Shown: positions 25,918-38,932 of the stretch, piece by piece | Layout: each line of letters starts with the position of its first letter | Position numbering within the stretch: position 1 is the stretch's first letter | NCBI RefSeq assembly: GCF_000400935.1 | Contig: NC_021280.1 | Location: 1-64,000, forward strand | Direction: 5' to 3' | Length of the DNA stretch: 64,000 bases | Source: Spiroplasma chrysopicola DF-1 | GTDB lineage: Bacteria; Bacillota_I; Bacilli_A; Mycoplasmatales; Mycoplasmataceae | Position numbers and translations under genes: made by a program | Notes under the pieces: generated by a model | The model's input: only the letters and a program-made list of their open reading frames with translations | What the model was told of the DNA's origin: nothing | Databases searched by the model: none

Positions 25918-28900
25918 ATGTCGAAAGTTTTTAAAAGTTATTTAAGGACTTACTTAAAACAATGGATTGAATCATTGGGATTAGTACTTTTTATTACTGT
26001 TCTTTCGTTAGTAGTTATTGGAATGATTGCTTCTCCAATGCAGTTATCAACGAAAAGTAATAAAATTTTAAACCAATCCAATCTATGGAATTATAGTTTA
26101 GTCAGTGCAGCTAATAAATTTGATGATGAATTTACTTATGATTATTTTGTTGATAATTCAGATCAATATTATTTAAATCCAATTTTAGAAAATACTGATC
26201 AAAAAGGCATTTTAACGGATGAGGGATATCAAGCCTTATTAAAAAAAGATAAAGATCCAACAATAATTGAAAACAAATTAGCGTGAGGGAAAGATTTAAA
26301 AGAAGTTTTAAATTTATATTTTAACAATAAAAATAGTAGTACAAATATTTTTAATGGTACTAAAAATTTAACAGCGAGTGAAATGTTGAATTCAGAATAT
26401 CAAAGGATTATTGCTAATTATTATAATGATGCTAGTTTTTATGTTAATAAAAATATTTTAGACCTACAAAAAGATAAATTTGCTTTTGCGGTTGATTTAG
26501 AATTTTATTATGAAGGATACCAAAAACAAGGGGACTTAACACCAAGTGCTTATTATTATCTTACTAGTAAAACTGAACATATTAATTCACAATCAAAAAG
26601 TTGAATTAATAATTTAGTGATGGTTGAGGGAACTAATAAGCTAGATGCTAATTCGTTAGTTATTACCGATAAATTTGCTCGTGATAATGCAATTAATATT
26701 GATCAAAAATTAGACTTTTATGCCTTAGGAACATTGCTACCAGAATTAAAAACAGCAACAATTTCAGGATTTGGAAGTAAGGCTGATACATTATCACAAT
26801 CTTCATATTTCTCTTTTACAGGAGATCCAAAAAAATATGGGGCAATTTTTGTTAATGACAGCATTTTAGAAGATTTATACAATAAAGTTTGATTAGGGAA
26901 TAAACCACAAAATTTTGTTTTTGGTTTAAATCAAAAGGTGAAATTTTTAAACAATAGTTCTTATGTTGATTTTAGAAACATCTTTAGTAAAAAAACTGAT
27001 AGTGATTTTAGTATTTACAAAAAGAATCAAAATGTTTTAACACCATTTAGTTCAATTAAATCAATTTCAACATTGAACTCAATGAACATTACAGTAACAG
27101 TTTATATTATTTTAGGGGCCGGGTTATCATTGCTAGCTTTTATCTTTATTAGCTTTGTTATGAAAAAAGAAATGAATAAAACTCGCCGCCAAATCGGAAT
27201 TTTTAAAGCATTAGGATACCGAACAAGTGAATTATCATGAATTTTTACTGTTAAAACACTAATTACGATTTTGTTAGGAATTTTATTAGGTTATCTATGT
27301 TCAATTCCGTTACAAATTTATATGTATGGTCAATTTCAAGGAATGGTTACTTTTAGTTATAACCAAGTTTATGCCGGAATTAGTTTTATGCTAGTACTAT
27401 TTTTAGTAATTCCATTACTTTTCACAATTGCTTCATATATTTCAACTTTTATTTATATTAAAGAACCAATTTTATCATTGGTAAATAATGTTGGAAAAAG
27501 TCAGAAACTAATTCGCCAGGGGTTAATTTCACGTAGTTTAGCAAAACGAGGAAAAGGGTTTACTTGACGTCTACAATTAGCGTTTACATCACGAAACAAA
27601 GGGAAATTTGCCTTAGTTATTATCTTATTCTTCTTTTCTTCACTAATGTTAATTTTAATGTTAGGAGCAACAGGAGTCGCCAATTCAATTATTGGGGGAA
27701 TTTTTAATACAATGAATCCTAAAGTTGATCATGTTTATACTTTTAATAATTTCCCAAAAGTTAATGGGACAGATGACAAAGGAAAACTAACTGTTAGTGA
27801 TGAACAATATAATACTTATCAATTTGAATATAAAACATACCAAACAATTGATGATATTACAAAAGAAAATAGTAGTGCTGATAAATTCCATGAGGGTGTA
27901 TTAGCAGCTTCGTCAATCAAAGAATATTTAGCGTTATTAAATACTTATAAAGTTAAAGACCAAAATACAGGGTTAAAACAATATATTTATTTAAGCGATT
28001 TAAAAACAATATTTTCTGCTTTACAAGAAGCTGGACCAAATGGTATTCAAACAGGGGATGATAGTTTCAATGGCCCAGTTTTAATGGAATTAGCGGCTAA
28101 TGCCATGATGATGAGTGATCAAGCTCAAACAGTAGTTTCATTTAATGATTTATGATATAAACCATCAACAGAAACAATGGTTTATCAAATTGAAGGGGAA
28201 ATTACAGGAAATCTAGAAAATTCTGGGGCTAATTTAGTAGGAGTTTTCCAAAATGATTCAATTGGTGGTAATTATGCAACAGGATATAACTGAACAGGAG
28301 TTTCCCAAAGTACGATTAATCAAATTTTTGCGGATCAACCTAATAATACAAATACTGTTAATGGTTTAATTTCTTATAAATTAGCTTTAAATGGAAACTT
28401 TAAAGTTGGTGATCAAATTACAATTAAAAGTGAAACACAAAATAAAGTACCAATTAATATTAATATTGTAGGAGTTATTCGTAATGACACAGTAACATCA
28501 AATATTTATACTGGTTATAACAATTTATTTACAAACATTTTTGTGCCAGGAACATTAGATCCTAGTCAACCAGAACATAACTTCTATACTGGCTTTTATT
28601 CACAAGAAAAACTTTATAATGGTTTTATTGATTTAAAAGATATGGCAACCTCAATTTCACAATTACAGTTTCAAGGAAATAATTTATCGATTATTGCCAA
28701 TGATAGTAAAACAATTTGAGAAGCCATAACAGATCAAAATAGTTATGTTGTTACGGGAACATTAATGGGAATGATGACAAGTCAACGTAAATCAGATTTC
28801 TCAGTCTTTCCAATTGATGTTATGAAAGCAACAATTAATGATGTTCTTGAAAAACAAAATAACTCAATGATATTATTTGAGGTATTAGTAGCGTTAGTTG

Positions 28901-29250
28901 TTCTAATTCTTTTAGTTGTTATTGTAATGGTAGTAATTGATGAAGTTGCCCCAATTATTTTAACCCTAAAAGCAATTGGATATAAAAATGCTAAAATTAA
29001 TTTTGTTGTTATTGGGAATTATGTCTTTGGAATTATTATTGCCTTTATTTTCGCTTGATTAGGATCAGTCTTAATTTGACAAATGGTCGGAATTATCGTT
29101 TATAAATTCTTTGCGACACCGTTAAACATTCCAATTGACTTTACCGGGCCATTAATTGCCTTAGCAATTGTCTCAGTAATCTTATTCGCATCATGAATTT
29201 TAGCAATGCATTCAATTAAAAATCGACCAGTAACACAAATTACTGAATAA
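25918..29250 (+). CDS. Second FtsX/MacB-type ABC permease
   Basis: This 1110-aa membrane protein has the same plan as the permease at 19658: an N-terminal helix (about 17-40), an outer domain, three helices near 385-515, a further helix near 565-590, a second outer domain and three C-terminal helices (about 980-1100). Coupling segments FKALGYRTSEL and LKAIGYKNAKI resemble those of its partner. TGA is Trp at more than ten sites. ATG 25918 is preferred over 25915 because AGGAGG lies 5 bp upstream. The two permeases probably form a heterodimer over the ATPase at 24922. Confidence 0.85.
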
Positions 29251-29253
29251 ATT

Positions 29254-29294
29254 AAAAATTAGTTAATCAAATCTTGTATTAACTAATTTTTTTT
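29254..29294 (+). terminator. Intrinsic terminator after second permease
   Basis: AAAATTAGTTAAT pairs with ATTAACTAATTTT around a 10-nt loop, followed by T runs. Confidence 0.8.
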
Positions 29295-29339
29295 ATTAAT
29301 ATTTACTTATTATTGTTAAAGTAAAAAAGGAAATTAAAA

Positions 29340-30333
29340 ATGTTGAAAATTGGGAATGTTGAAATTAAAACGCCAATCTTTTTAGCACCAATGGCGGGAG
29401 TAACAAATGAAGCGTTTAGAATTATTTGTCATGAATTAGGAGCTGGTTTAGTTTATGCCGAAATGGTCAGTGATAAAGCAGTTATCCAACAAAACCAGAA
29501 AACACTGGAAATGATTAAAGTTAATGAATTAGAGCACCCAATTTCAATGCAAATTTTTGGGACTGATTTAGAAACATTTGTTGAAGCAGCAAAGTACATC
29601 GATAAAAATAGTGATTGTGATATTATTGACATTAATATGGGTTGTCCAGCGCCAAAAATTGCGATTAAATCACAAGCGGGGGCCTTTCTGTTAAAACACC
29701 CTAATCGGATTTATGAAGTTGTTAAGGCTGTTGTTGAGGCGGTTGATAAACCAGTAACGGTTAAGATTCGTTTAGGGTGAGATGAAGATAATATTAATTG
29801 TGTTGAAGTAGCAAAATTAATTGAAAAAGCAGGGGCTCAGGCAATTGCTGTTCATAGTCGGACAAGAAACCAATTTTATTCTGGTAAAGCAGATTGGAAT
29901 TGAATTAAACGCGTTAAAGAAAGTGTTAAAATTCCAGTTATTGGTAATGGTGATGTCTTTAGTGGTGAAGATGCTGCCCGAATGTTAGCAGAAACCGGTT
30001 GTGATGCAGTAATGATTGCCCGTGGAGCCCAGGGGAATCCGTGAATTTTTCAAGAAATTAACCATTATTTAACAACACAAGAAAAAATGCCAAAACCTAG
30101 TTTAGCAGAATGACGCGATGTTATTTTCCGCCATGCTGATTTGTTAATGGGATTAAAAGGAGAGCGAATTGCGGCGAGTGAAATGCGCAAAAACTTAGCA
30201 TTTTATTTTCGTGGCAAACCAGCGGCAACAAGTTATAAGATTCGCGCAACACAAATAAATAGTATTAATGAATTAAAAGAACTTGTTAATGAATATATAA
30301 ATGGGTATGATAATTATAAAGGAGAAAAAAAAG

Positions 30334-30347
<14 letters not shown>
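29340..30347 (+). CDS. dusB: tRNA-dihydrouridine synthase (DusB type)
   Basis: Dus enzymes are FMN-dependent and reduce uridines in the tRNA D-loop. The 335-aa TIM-barrel protein starts with the [12 protein letters not shown] motif and has the catalytic cysteine C102 in NMGCPAPK, followed by KIRLGWD, AVHSRTR and the FMN phosphate site [16 protein letters not shown]. Four TGA codons are Trp. It overlaps lysS by 14 bp, an arrangement also known in other Firmicutes where dus precedes lysS. Confidence 0.92.
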
Positions 30348-31836
<1,489 letters not shown>

Positions 31837-31844
31837 GTGAAAAA

Positions 31845-32849
31845 ATGGCTTTTAAAATGCAAATAGGTTATAGCTCAATTTTAAATTTGCGTGATACAGT
31901 AACAGCAATTAGCGATACCAAAAATGAATTAATTAAAAAGTTAAAAATAACTTTTAAACTATTAGAAGTTGAACCAGCCATCATTTGTCGAGAAGAAACA
32001 GGACTAAATGATGATTTTCGTATTTCTGAACGCCCAATTGATTTTGATATTTTGCCAAGTAATTTAGTGGGAGAGATTTTACAAACTCATAATAAATGAC
32101 GAAGAAGTGTTATTCAGAAATATGATATTTTAAAAGATGAAGGCATTTTAACTGTTACCAATCCACTACGTCGCGATATTGTTCAGTCAATTAATCAGGC
32201 AGTTGTTTGTAGTGAAATTGGTTTTGACATTTTAGTTGAAGAAAAACAATTAACAATGCATAATTTAGAACAAGTTGTTAAAAAACTTGTAACAGTAATT
32301 TACCAAGTTGAAGATAATTTATTAAAAACTCATCCGCAACTGAATCGCAAGTTTAGTGAAAAAACTAATTGAGTTGATTATAATGAACTAGTTAAATCAA
32401 TGCGTTTATTAACTTATCAAGAACGGATTGATAAGTATACCCGTGAAAATGGCCCAGTTATTTTATATGGGCTCCAAGATGTTATTAAAAATGGTAGCTT
32501 AGATTTAAATGAATCCTTTGATGTTGTTGATTGAGAATTATATACAAAAATCTTTGTTTATGATTTTATTTTGGAAAAAGCAATTTGTGTTGGTTACTGT
32601 GCAGCAAGTGTTGGGAAAGAAGCGTTAAAAAAACAATTAGCAGTTACAAAAGAAATTATTAAAATTCGAACAAACTATGATGCGAAATTAGCAAAAGAGG
32701 AATTGCCCCCAACAATTACTTGTGGAATTTACAAAACACAGTTAGATTTACTATTGTTAGAAAAACAACATATTGCTGAAGTAGTCACTTCAATTTGAGA
32801 AGATGATTTTCTGGAATATGTTAATAAAAACGGAATTGAAATTTTATAA
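31845..32849 (+). CDS. AsnA-fold protein, probably catalytically dead
   Basis: The 334-aa length and the order of blocks match ammonia-dependent asparagine synthetase AsnA (330 aa in E. coli): LLEVEPAII, HNKWRR (83-87), NPLRRD, the segment ending DVVDWE, EALKKQLAVT (259-268) and LPPTITCGIYKTQ (287-299) before KQHIAEV. Compared with my memory of E. coli AsnA, key blocks are changed: DQWDWE reads SEIGFD, ELSSMG reads CVGYCA, and GGGIGQSR reads TCGIYKTQ, losing the final Arg. The fold is therefore probably kept and the Asp-to-Asn reaction lost. It starts 9 bp after lysS, another enzyme of the same fold superfamily, and overlaps ispD by one base. Role unknown. Confidence 0.75.
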
Positions 32850-33535
32850 TGGAAAAGTACACAGTTATTATTCCTGCGGCGGGAGTTAGTCAACGCTTTA
32901 AACATCATGAACATAAATTACTTTATCGCGGTCAACAAGCAGAGAGTGTTATTGAGAAAACAATTAAGATCTTTTTAGAAGATCCTTTTTGTCTTACCAT
33001 TATTATTGGGGTTAATAACCTTGTTGGTCAATTTTTACAAGAGCGCTATTCTAAGGAAGAAAAAATTACATTAGTACGAGGACAAGATAATCGTGTTGAT
33101 ACTGTCTTAGCTTGTTTGCAAGAAACAGAAATCAAAACAGAGTTAACTCTTGTCCATGATGGGGCCCGTTGTTTTTTAACAAGGACATTACGAGATAAAA
33201 TGATAACTTTTTTTCATCAAAATAATTGTCAGGTCTTAATTCCAGTTTTGCCAATCACTGACACAATTCGGATGATGAAGGATAATAAAGTTGTTAAAAC
33301 AATGGTCCGAGAAGAATATGTCACAGTCCAAACCCCACAGCTTTTTAAGACAACAATTTTGCAAACAGCTTATCAATGTTATGAAAAACAAAAAAGAACT
33401 TTATCAAACGTTATTTATGATGATGCATATTTAATTGAATTATTTTGCCCTGAGGTTGAAATTGCAACAATCGCTGGTGAACAAGACAATCGTAAGATTA
33501 CATATTATGAAGATGCAAAATTTGGAAAATATTAA
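32849..33535 (+). CDS. ispD: 2-C-methyl-D-erythritol 4-phosphate cytidylyltransferase
   Basis: IspD makes CDP-methylerythritol in the MEP isoprenoid pathway. The 228-aa product has the nucleotidyltransferase loop PAAGVSQRF, a downstream Lys (HK at about 22-23), the DGAR motif, the VQTPQLF segment and the DDAYLIE motif with the closing NRKITY. No TGA occurs. The start is coupled to the preceding stop (TAATG). A related CDP-sugar or ribitol-phosphate cytidylyltransferase is possible since the motifs are shared, but no teichoic acid genes are nearby. Confidence 0.82.
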   Translation: MEKYTVIIPAAGVSQRFKHHEHKLLYRGQQAESVIEKTIKIFLEDPFCLTIIIGVNNLVGQFLQERYSKEEKITLVRGQDNRVDTVLACLQETEIKTELTLVHDGARCFLTRTLRDKMITFFHQNNCQVLIPVLPITDTIRMMKDNKVVKTMVREEYVTVQTPQLFKTTILQTAYQCYEKQKRTLSNVIYDDAYLIELFCPEVEIATIAGEQDNRKITYYEDAKFGKY

Positions 33536-33544
33536 GAAATAGTC

Positions 33545-33573
33545 TTACAATTATTGTTAATATACGGTATAAT
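33545..33573 (+). promoter_or_regulatory. rpsF operon promoter
   Basis: TTACAA (33545-33550), 17 bp, then a perfect TATAAT (33568-33573), giving a start near 33580 and an 80-nt leader. Confidence 0.7.
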
Positions 33574-33579
33574 TGAAAC

Positions 33580-33660
33580 CGAGTTAATAAAGCCAAAAGC
33601 AATTAGGTTATTAGCTCCTTGTCCAAATCGGACCTATAGACCACAAGGAGGATTATTATA
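33580..33660 (+). promoter_or_regulatory. Structured rpsF leader, probable S6:S18 autoregulatory site
   Basis: CTCCTTGT (33615-33622) pairs perfectly with ACAAGGAG (33643-33650), which is the ribosome-binding site of rpsF. The loop holds a small hairpin TCC-AAATC-GGA. Sequestering the rpsF ribosome site in a stem is what is known for S6:S18-controlled leaders in many bacteria; the detailed protein-binding motif was not matched base by base. Confidence 0.65.
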
Positions 33661-34119
33661 GTGCGTAAATATGAAGTAATGTATATTTTAAATCCCGACG
33701 CAGCTGATCTAAAAGGATTGCAAACAAAATTGCATAAAATTTTAGAAGCTAACGGCGGAAAAATTGAAGAGTATGGAGACTGAGGCGTAAAAGATTTCTC
33801 ATATCCAATTAAGAAAAAAACAAAAGGATACTATGGTGTATTAATTGTTAATACAACAGCAGAAAATATTGATGAATTTATTCGTATTAGTCATATTGAA
33901 AAAGATGTTTTAAGAACATTAGTAATTAATACTGAAAAAGAAAAAAATTATATTCAATCTGTTGTTTATGCAAAAACAGAAGTTAAAAATGATAAACCAG
34001 AACGTGGAGAACGTAAACCTGGGGGAAAAAGATTTGATAACAGACGTAATGACCGTCATGATGGGGAAGCTGTTGAAAGAACAGAACCAAAAGCTGAACC
34101 AACAGTAGCAGCAGAATAA
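33661..34119 (+). CDS. rpsF: Ribosomal protein S6
   Basis: S6 sits on the 30S platform and dimerises with S18, encoded two genes later. The 152-aa protein starts at a GTG (MRKYEVMYIL) preceded by AAGGAGG and reads one TGA (33781) as Trp. The first 95 residues are the conserved S6 fold; the remainder is a lineage-type tail, first Arg/Lys/Asp-rich and then Glu/Ala-rich. It leads the rpsF-ssb-rpsR operon. Confidence 0.95.
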
Positions 34120-34147
34120 TTCCCATTGGCATGAAGGAGGCGAAGAA

Positions 34148-34615
34148 ATGTTAAATCGTGTTGCATTAGTCGGAAGACTAACAAGAGATTTAGAACTAAA
34201 AAGATCAGTTAATGATAAACCCTTTGTAGCATTTACATTAGCGGTTAATAATAATTTCAATGACCAAACAGCTTTTATTTCATGTTTTGCATGAAGTAAA
34301 GTAGCAGAAAATATGGCAAAATATTTGCGAAAAGGGTCACTAATTTCTGTTGATGGCCGTTTACAAACAAGAACAGATAATGTTAATGGTCAACAAATGA
34401 CAATTATGCAAGTAGTTGCTGATAATGTTTCGTTTTTAGATAGCCGTAATACTAATTCAAATGTTGGCAATGTTAGCACAGATGTGATTTCAACACCAAG
34501 TAATGTTAATTTTGAGAATATCACTTATGCTCAACCAAATCAAAACCAAGCAGCGCCAATGGAAGACAATGGTCCAATTAGTTTTGATGGTGATGATGCA
34601 ATTTTATGAGATTAA
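34148..34615 (+). CDS. ssb: Single-stranded DNA-binding protein
   Basis: SSB coats single-stranded DNA at forks and repair sites. The 155-aa protein starts MLNRVALVGRLTRDLEL, has one OB fold (1-110), a flexible Asn/Gln-rich linker and an acidic tip ending DDAILWD, where the usual final Pro-Phe of the partner-binding tail is replaced by a Trp-containing end (TGA 34607 is Trp). AAGGAGGCG precedes the start. Confidence 0.94.
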
Positions 34616-34629
34616 AAGGAGAAAAGTAA

Positions 34630-34854
34630 ATGAATCCAAAATTTAAACGTTTTAAAAAACAATGTTATTTTACAAAAAATAAAATTACTTACATTGATTA
34701 CAAAGATATTGAATTATTAAAAAAATTTATATCAGGTAATGGCCAAATCTTACCAAAAAGAGTAACCGGGACAACTGCAAAAAACCAAAGAATGTTAGCA
34801 GTTGCAATTAAACGTGCTCGCCAAGTTGGGTTATTACCATTTGTAATTGACTAG
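34630..34854 (+). CDS. rpsR: Ribosomal protein S18
   Basis: S18 pairs with S6 on the 30S platform. The 74-aa product shows the family core [19 protein letters not shown] and PKRVTG, with [10 protein letters not shown] near the end. AAAGGAG lies upstream and the rpsF-ssb-rpsR terminator follows directly. Confidence 0.96.
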   Translation: MNPKFKRFKKQCYFTKNKITYIDYKDIELLKKFISGNGQILPKRVTGTTAKNQRMLAVAIKRARQVGLLPFVID

Positions 34855-34867
34855 ACAATAGTTTTAT

Positions 34868-34918
34868 AAAAACAGTTTTAGATCGCAGCATATTGCTGAA
34901 CGGAAAAACTGTTTTTTA
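34868..34918 (+). terminator. Intrinsic terminator after rpsR
   Basis: A long stem (AAACAGTTTT with AAAACTGTTT) encloses a smaller CAGCA-TGCTG hairpin and ends in T6. Confidence 0.8.
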
Positions 34919-35030
34919 TTTGTTAAATATTTAATTGATTTAGTTATTTATCTTATTTATAATTTGTTTTAGTGTACAATATACTAGAAATAAGTTAGAA
35001 TTAAAATTAGAGTAAAAGAAGGTATTGCCC

Positions 35031-37076
35031 ATGAAAAATAAGCCAAAATTTTTCATTGTCTTAAAGACGGAGTTTAAAGAAAAAATTTATAAGAATAGAT
35101 TACAAGTTATAAAGTTTTTAATAATTTGCTTTATTCCTTTTTTGTATGGTTTTATTTGTAGTTGAGCCTTCTGAGACCCTTTAGCAAGTGTTTCAAATAT
35201 TCCCTTAGCAATTGTAAATAAAGATGATGCGCCATGTATTAATTATGTTGTTAAAAAAAATGGCCCAGATGAACAAAACCTATTAACAAGCCCAAAGATT
35301 AATTATAGTAATACACAAAGTGCTGCCGGTTGTCAAAGTAATGGGGAACAGTGATTTGCCGGATTGGGGATTGGTGAAGACTATCAATTGCAAACGCGGT
35401 TTGAAAGTATGATTGATTTAGCAATTAAAAATAATGACTGATATAATCCGACAACAGAAAGTTTAGAAATTGAACAAGGAGAAATGAAAATTAATTTGCA
35501 ATACTTAGCAAATGAAAAAGCAAATTTTAGTCCAAATGATAAGTATTGAGGACAATTAAATATTAGTAGTGGTTATACTGAGCATACATTTAAAACTCTT
35601 CGTTTATTAGAACATTTTAAAGATGAACCCAGTGGTAAAGATAGTTTAAAAGTAGAATTACAATATCTAATTAATAACAAACCAGATTTTTGGACAACCT
35701 ATAAACAAAATTTTTTGGCTGGCCAAGTTCTATATACTTTTACCCAAATTAAAACAGCTTTGATTCATGATACTTTACCAACAGTTTTAGCTCCATCACT
35801 ATTTTGATTATTTGCCAAATTAGATAATGAAGGAAATTATTATATTCAAGGGAAAGATTTTGAGAATTATCTTTTTAATATTGTTGACATTCTAAATCCA
35901 AACCGGGATGTTGGAAAAATTATTTTAGATTTAACACAGATTTTTGCACCAGATTTATATGATACTGTTAAAGACGTTTTAACTTTTCTTTCAATCCAAG
36001 GACAAGCAATTGTGACAAATTACTTACAAGAAATTTTTCCTGATTTAGAGGCTCATATTAGTTGAAATGAATATAATACAAAAATGAAAGAAAGTATTGC
36101 GTCATGGAATGATTTAAGCCAAGGAATATTTGAAATACCAACCCATATTCAAGGTTATCAATTTGGAAAATACGGGATTGGTTTAGGGGAATTTTTCATT
36201 GTAATTGCAATGTGAGTCGGAGTTTTGATGCAAACATTTATTTTTGATCGAGCAGCACGAACAAAATTTACTACAGGAGTCCAGCATTATTTTTCAAAAT
36301 TAATTTTAATGTTAGCAACAACGGTGATTCAAACTGTTATACTTGGAATTAGTTTAGCAATTTTAGGGTTTAGTGTATTGGGATGAGGGGGTTTTTTGGC
36401 TTTCTTTGTCTGGCTAATATTTAGTAGTTTAATTTTTACGGTGATAGAACATGCGATTTGATTTGCCCCAAAAGATGGCGATGTTGGTAAATTCATTATT
36501 GTGTTATATTTAATTTTAAACCTAACAGCGGGGTGAGGAACGTTCCCATCATTTTTACAAGCAGATTTCTTTAATACTTTATCGGTAATTACTCCGTTCA
36601 AATATGTTGTTCATGGGATGGGTGACATTATTTACGGGATTTCAACGGGAGAAGGTAATTTATGACAATACCAAAAAGAAATCTTAATTAATAGTGGTAT
36701 TTTACTAATCTGAATCCCAGTTTTAATAATTATTTCATTAGGATTAACAACGTTATGACGGAAAGAAGAATTATTTGGAACTATTAATAATAAAAAAATT
36801 AAAACAAGTTTAGAAAAATTAAATCTTGTGGCAAGTCATTATGGAACTAATTATTTGTTAAGAAACTTAACTGACCAAGAGTTAGAAAAGTTAGAAAAAA
36901 ATGTATGGCAATTAAATGAAAAAGAATTTAATGCAAAAAATAAGGCAAAAATTAATCACTTAGTAGTTAAGTACAACGAAACTAACAAACAAAAATATCA
37001 AAAACAAATTGAAAAACTGAAAGCGAAAAAATTTGTTGGCATTGAGAAAAATGAAGATCGTGATTCAATTTTATAA
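35031..37076 (+). CDS. YhgE/Pip-like membrane protein (ABC-2 permease fold)
   Basis: The 681-aa protein has one N-terminal membrane helix (about 22-44) followed by FWDPLASVSNIPLAIVNKDDA, which matches the YhgE/Pip pattern where a helix is followed by WDP and a P(V/L)A(V/I)VN(E/K)D motif. An outer domain of about 330 residues follows, then five or six helices (about 385-570) and a charged cytoplasmic tail with coiled-coil character. Over a dozen TGA codons are Trp, so it is fragmented under the standard code. It is the first of two related genes in tandem. Family members act as ABC-2-like exporters or type VII-associated membrane proteins; no ATPase is adjacent. Confidence 0.8.
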
Positions 37077-37090
37077 AGGAGGAAAAAGTA

Positions 37091-38932
37091 ATGGAACAAA
37101 ATAATGAAAACCCAAAATTTGGACAAGTGTTTAAAAAAGAATTTTGTGAACAAACAGTTAAAAATAAACATCGTATTATTAAGTTTGTTGCAATTTGTTT
37201 TGTTCCATTTTTATATGGTTTCTTTTGTATTTGAGCTTTTTGGAATCCTTTTATTAATGTTGATAAAATTCCAATGGCAATTGCTAGCCAAGATGCAAAT
37301 CAATGTATTGTCTATAAACCAGCAAATGATAGTGACCAGATAATTGCCAATGGAACAGAATTTGACTATTATTCTGTTAAAGATCAAAAGGCATGTTTAG
37401 CTAAAGCAACAGCTAAACCTGGGAAAATTGCCCAATTTGGAGGTATTACCGATAATATTATTACTGGCCCAAGTTATTATAATCAAGATAAAAACGCGGT
37501 AGAAATAAAAGTTAGTGTAATTACCTTAAAATTAGACTATTTAAAATTACCAGCTGATAATTTTACACCACAAGATAAATACTGAATCCAATTAAAGATT
37601 CCACAAGATTATAGTGAACATTTAACAGAACTAATGTTAAATTTAAAAGATGGTAATTTATCAGAAGCAACTTTATATGATAATATTTCATGGTTATTAG
37701 AACATCAAGTTAATATTTGGGGAACGTATAAACAAAATTTTTTAATTGGTTATTTTGCTAATGAATTTACCGGATTACGAAAAAGTTTTATTAAAGATGC
37801 TGTAACGCAATTAATCTTACCAATCCTGTATACAATAGTAGCTGATCCTAATACTGGTGTAGTAACGAAAAAGAATTTTCAAAAATATCTTGAAGATATT
37901 AAGGTCAGTCATTTAACAACTTTGGTTAATAATTTAACGGAAAAAGGTTTTTTGACAAAAACACAAAGTAAAAAGATTATTACCCTATTAAAAACATTTG
38001 GCATTGTTCGTCATTTGACCGGAAGTTATATCTTTAAAGATAATAGTGAACTGTCGCGTACGGACTATTTTGTTCAAAGTGATAAGTTAGCCGGAAAATT
38101 TAGTGATCTTGGTAATATTATCGATATTCCTTATGATGTACAAGGTTATCAGTTTAATGAATATGGAATTGGCTTGGGAGAATTATTTATTTTTATTGGA
38201 GTTTGAGTTGGGACTTTAACCCAAACCTTTGTTTATGATCGTAAAGGTCGTAGCACAAATGCGAAATGGTATCAACACTATTTTTCGAAGATATTATTAA
38301 TGCTAACAACATCTTGACTACAAACAACAATTTTAATGTTATCGTTATTAATTTTAGGTTTCGGGGCAATTGGTCTATCGTATATTTGATTATGACTATG
38401 AATTCTTTTCATTGGCTCTGTATTTGTCATTATCATTGGGAGCATTTGAATGGCAGTAAAAGACGAAATGATTGGTCGTGTTTTAGTGTTGATTTATTTG
38501 ATTTTAAACTTATCGGCAGGGTGAGGAACTTTCCCATCATTTATGCAAAATGGTTTTTTCAATGTAATATCTTATATAACACCATTCCGCTATGGTTTAC
38601 AAAATATGGGAACAATTATTTATGGTTTAACATCCCCAACTCCGGGAGGGATTGCTAGCTATCAATTAGAAATTATGCAAAACTTTGCAATTCTTTTAAT
38701 TTGAGTCGCAGTTTTTGTTTTAATTGGAGCGTTAACAACATATTATCGCTTCCGTAAATTGCGTTATGGAACATTAAATGCTAAAATTATTTTCCAAGTA
38801 ATTGTTAATAGTCCCGAAGTTGTTAATAAACCACGACATATTTGGGAATTAAAAAAATTAACAGCTACAGAGCAAGCAATTGTCAAAAATAAAGTGCTTG
38901 CAGTAATAGAAAAAAGAGAGGTAAAAATTTAA
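37091..38932 (+). CDS. Second YhgE/Pip-like membrane protein
   Basis: This 613-aa protein is a paralogue of its upstream neighbour: shared KFVAICFVPFLYGF-type first helix, WNPFINVDKIPMAIASQD motif, GYQFNEYGIGLGELF before the helix bundle, and AGWGTFPSFMQ followed by TPFRYGLQNMGTIIYG. It starts 14 bp downstream with GGAGGAAAAAG as ribosome site, and its stop overlaps the next start (TAATG). TGA is Trp at many positions. The two proteins probably assemble as a heterodimer. Confidence 0.8.

Noticed and set aside
32849..33535. Teichoic-acid type (TarI) cytidylyltransferase instead of IspD
   Set aside because: Motifs are shared between the families, but there are no teichoic acid genes nearby and the organism lacks a cell wall; IspD remains the more likely call.
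38266..38658. 130-aa open frame overlapping the second YhgE-like gene
   Set aside because: The frame of the 613-aa protein at the same place carries the conserved helix-bundle motifs shared with its paralogue; the other frame has none.
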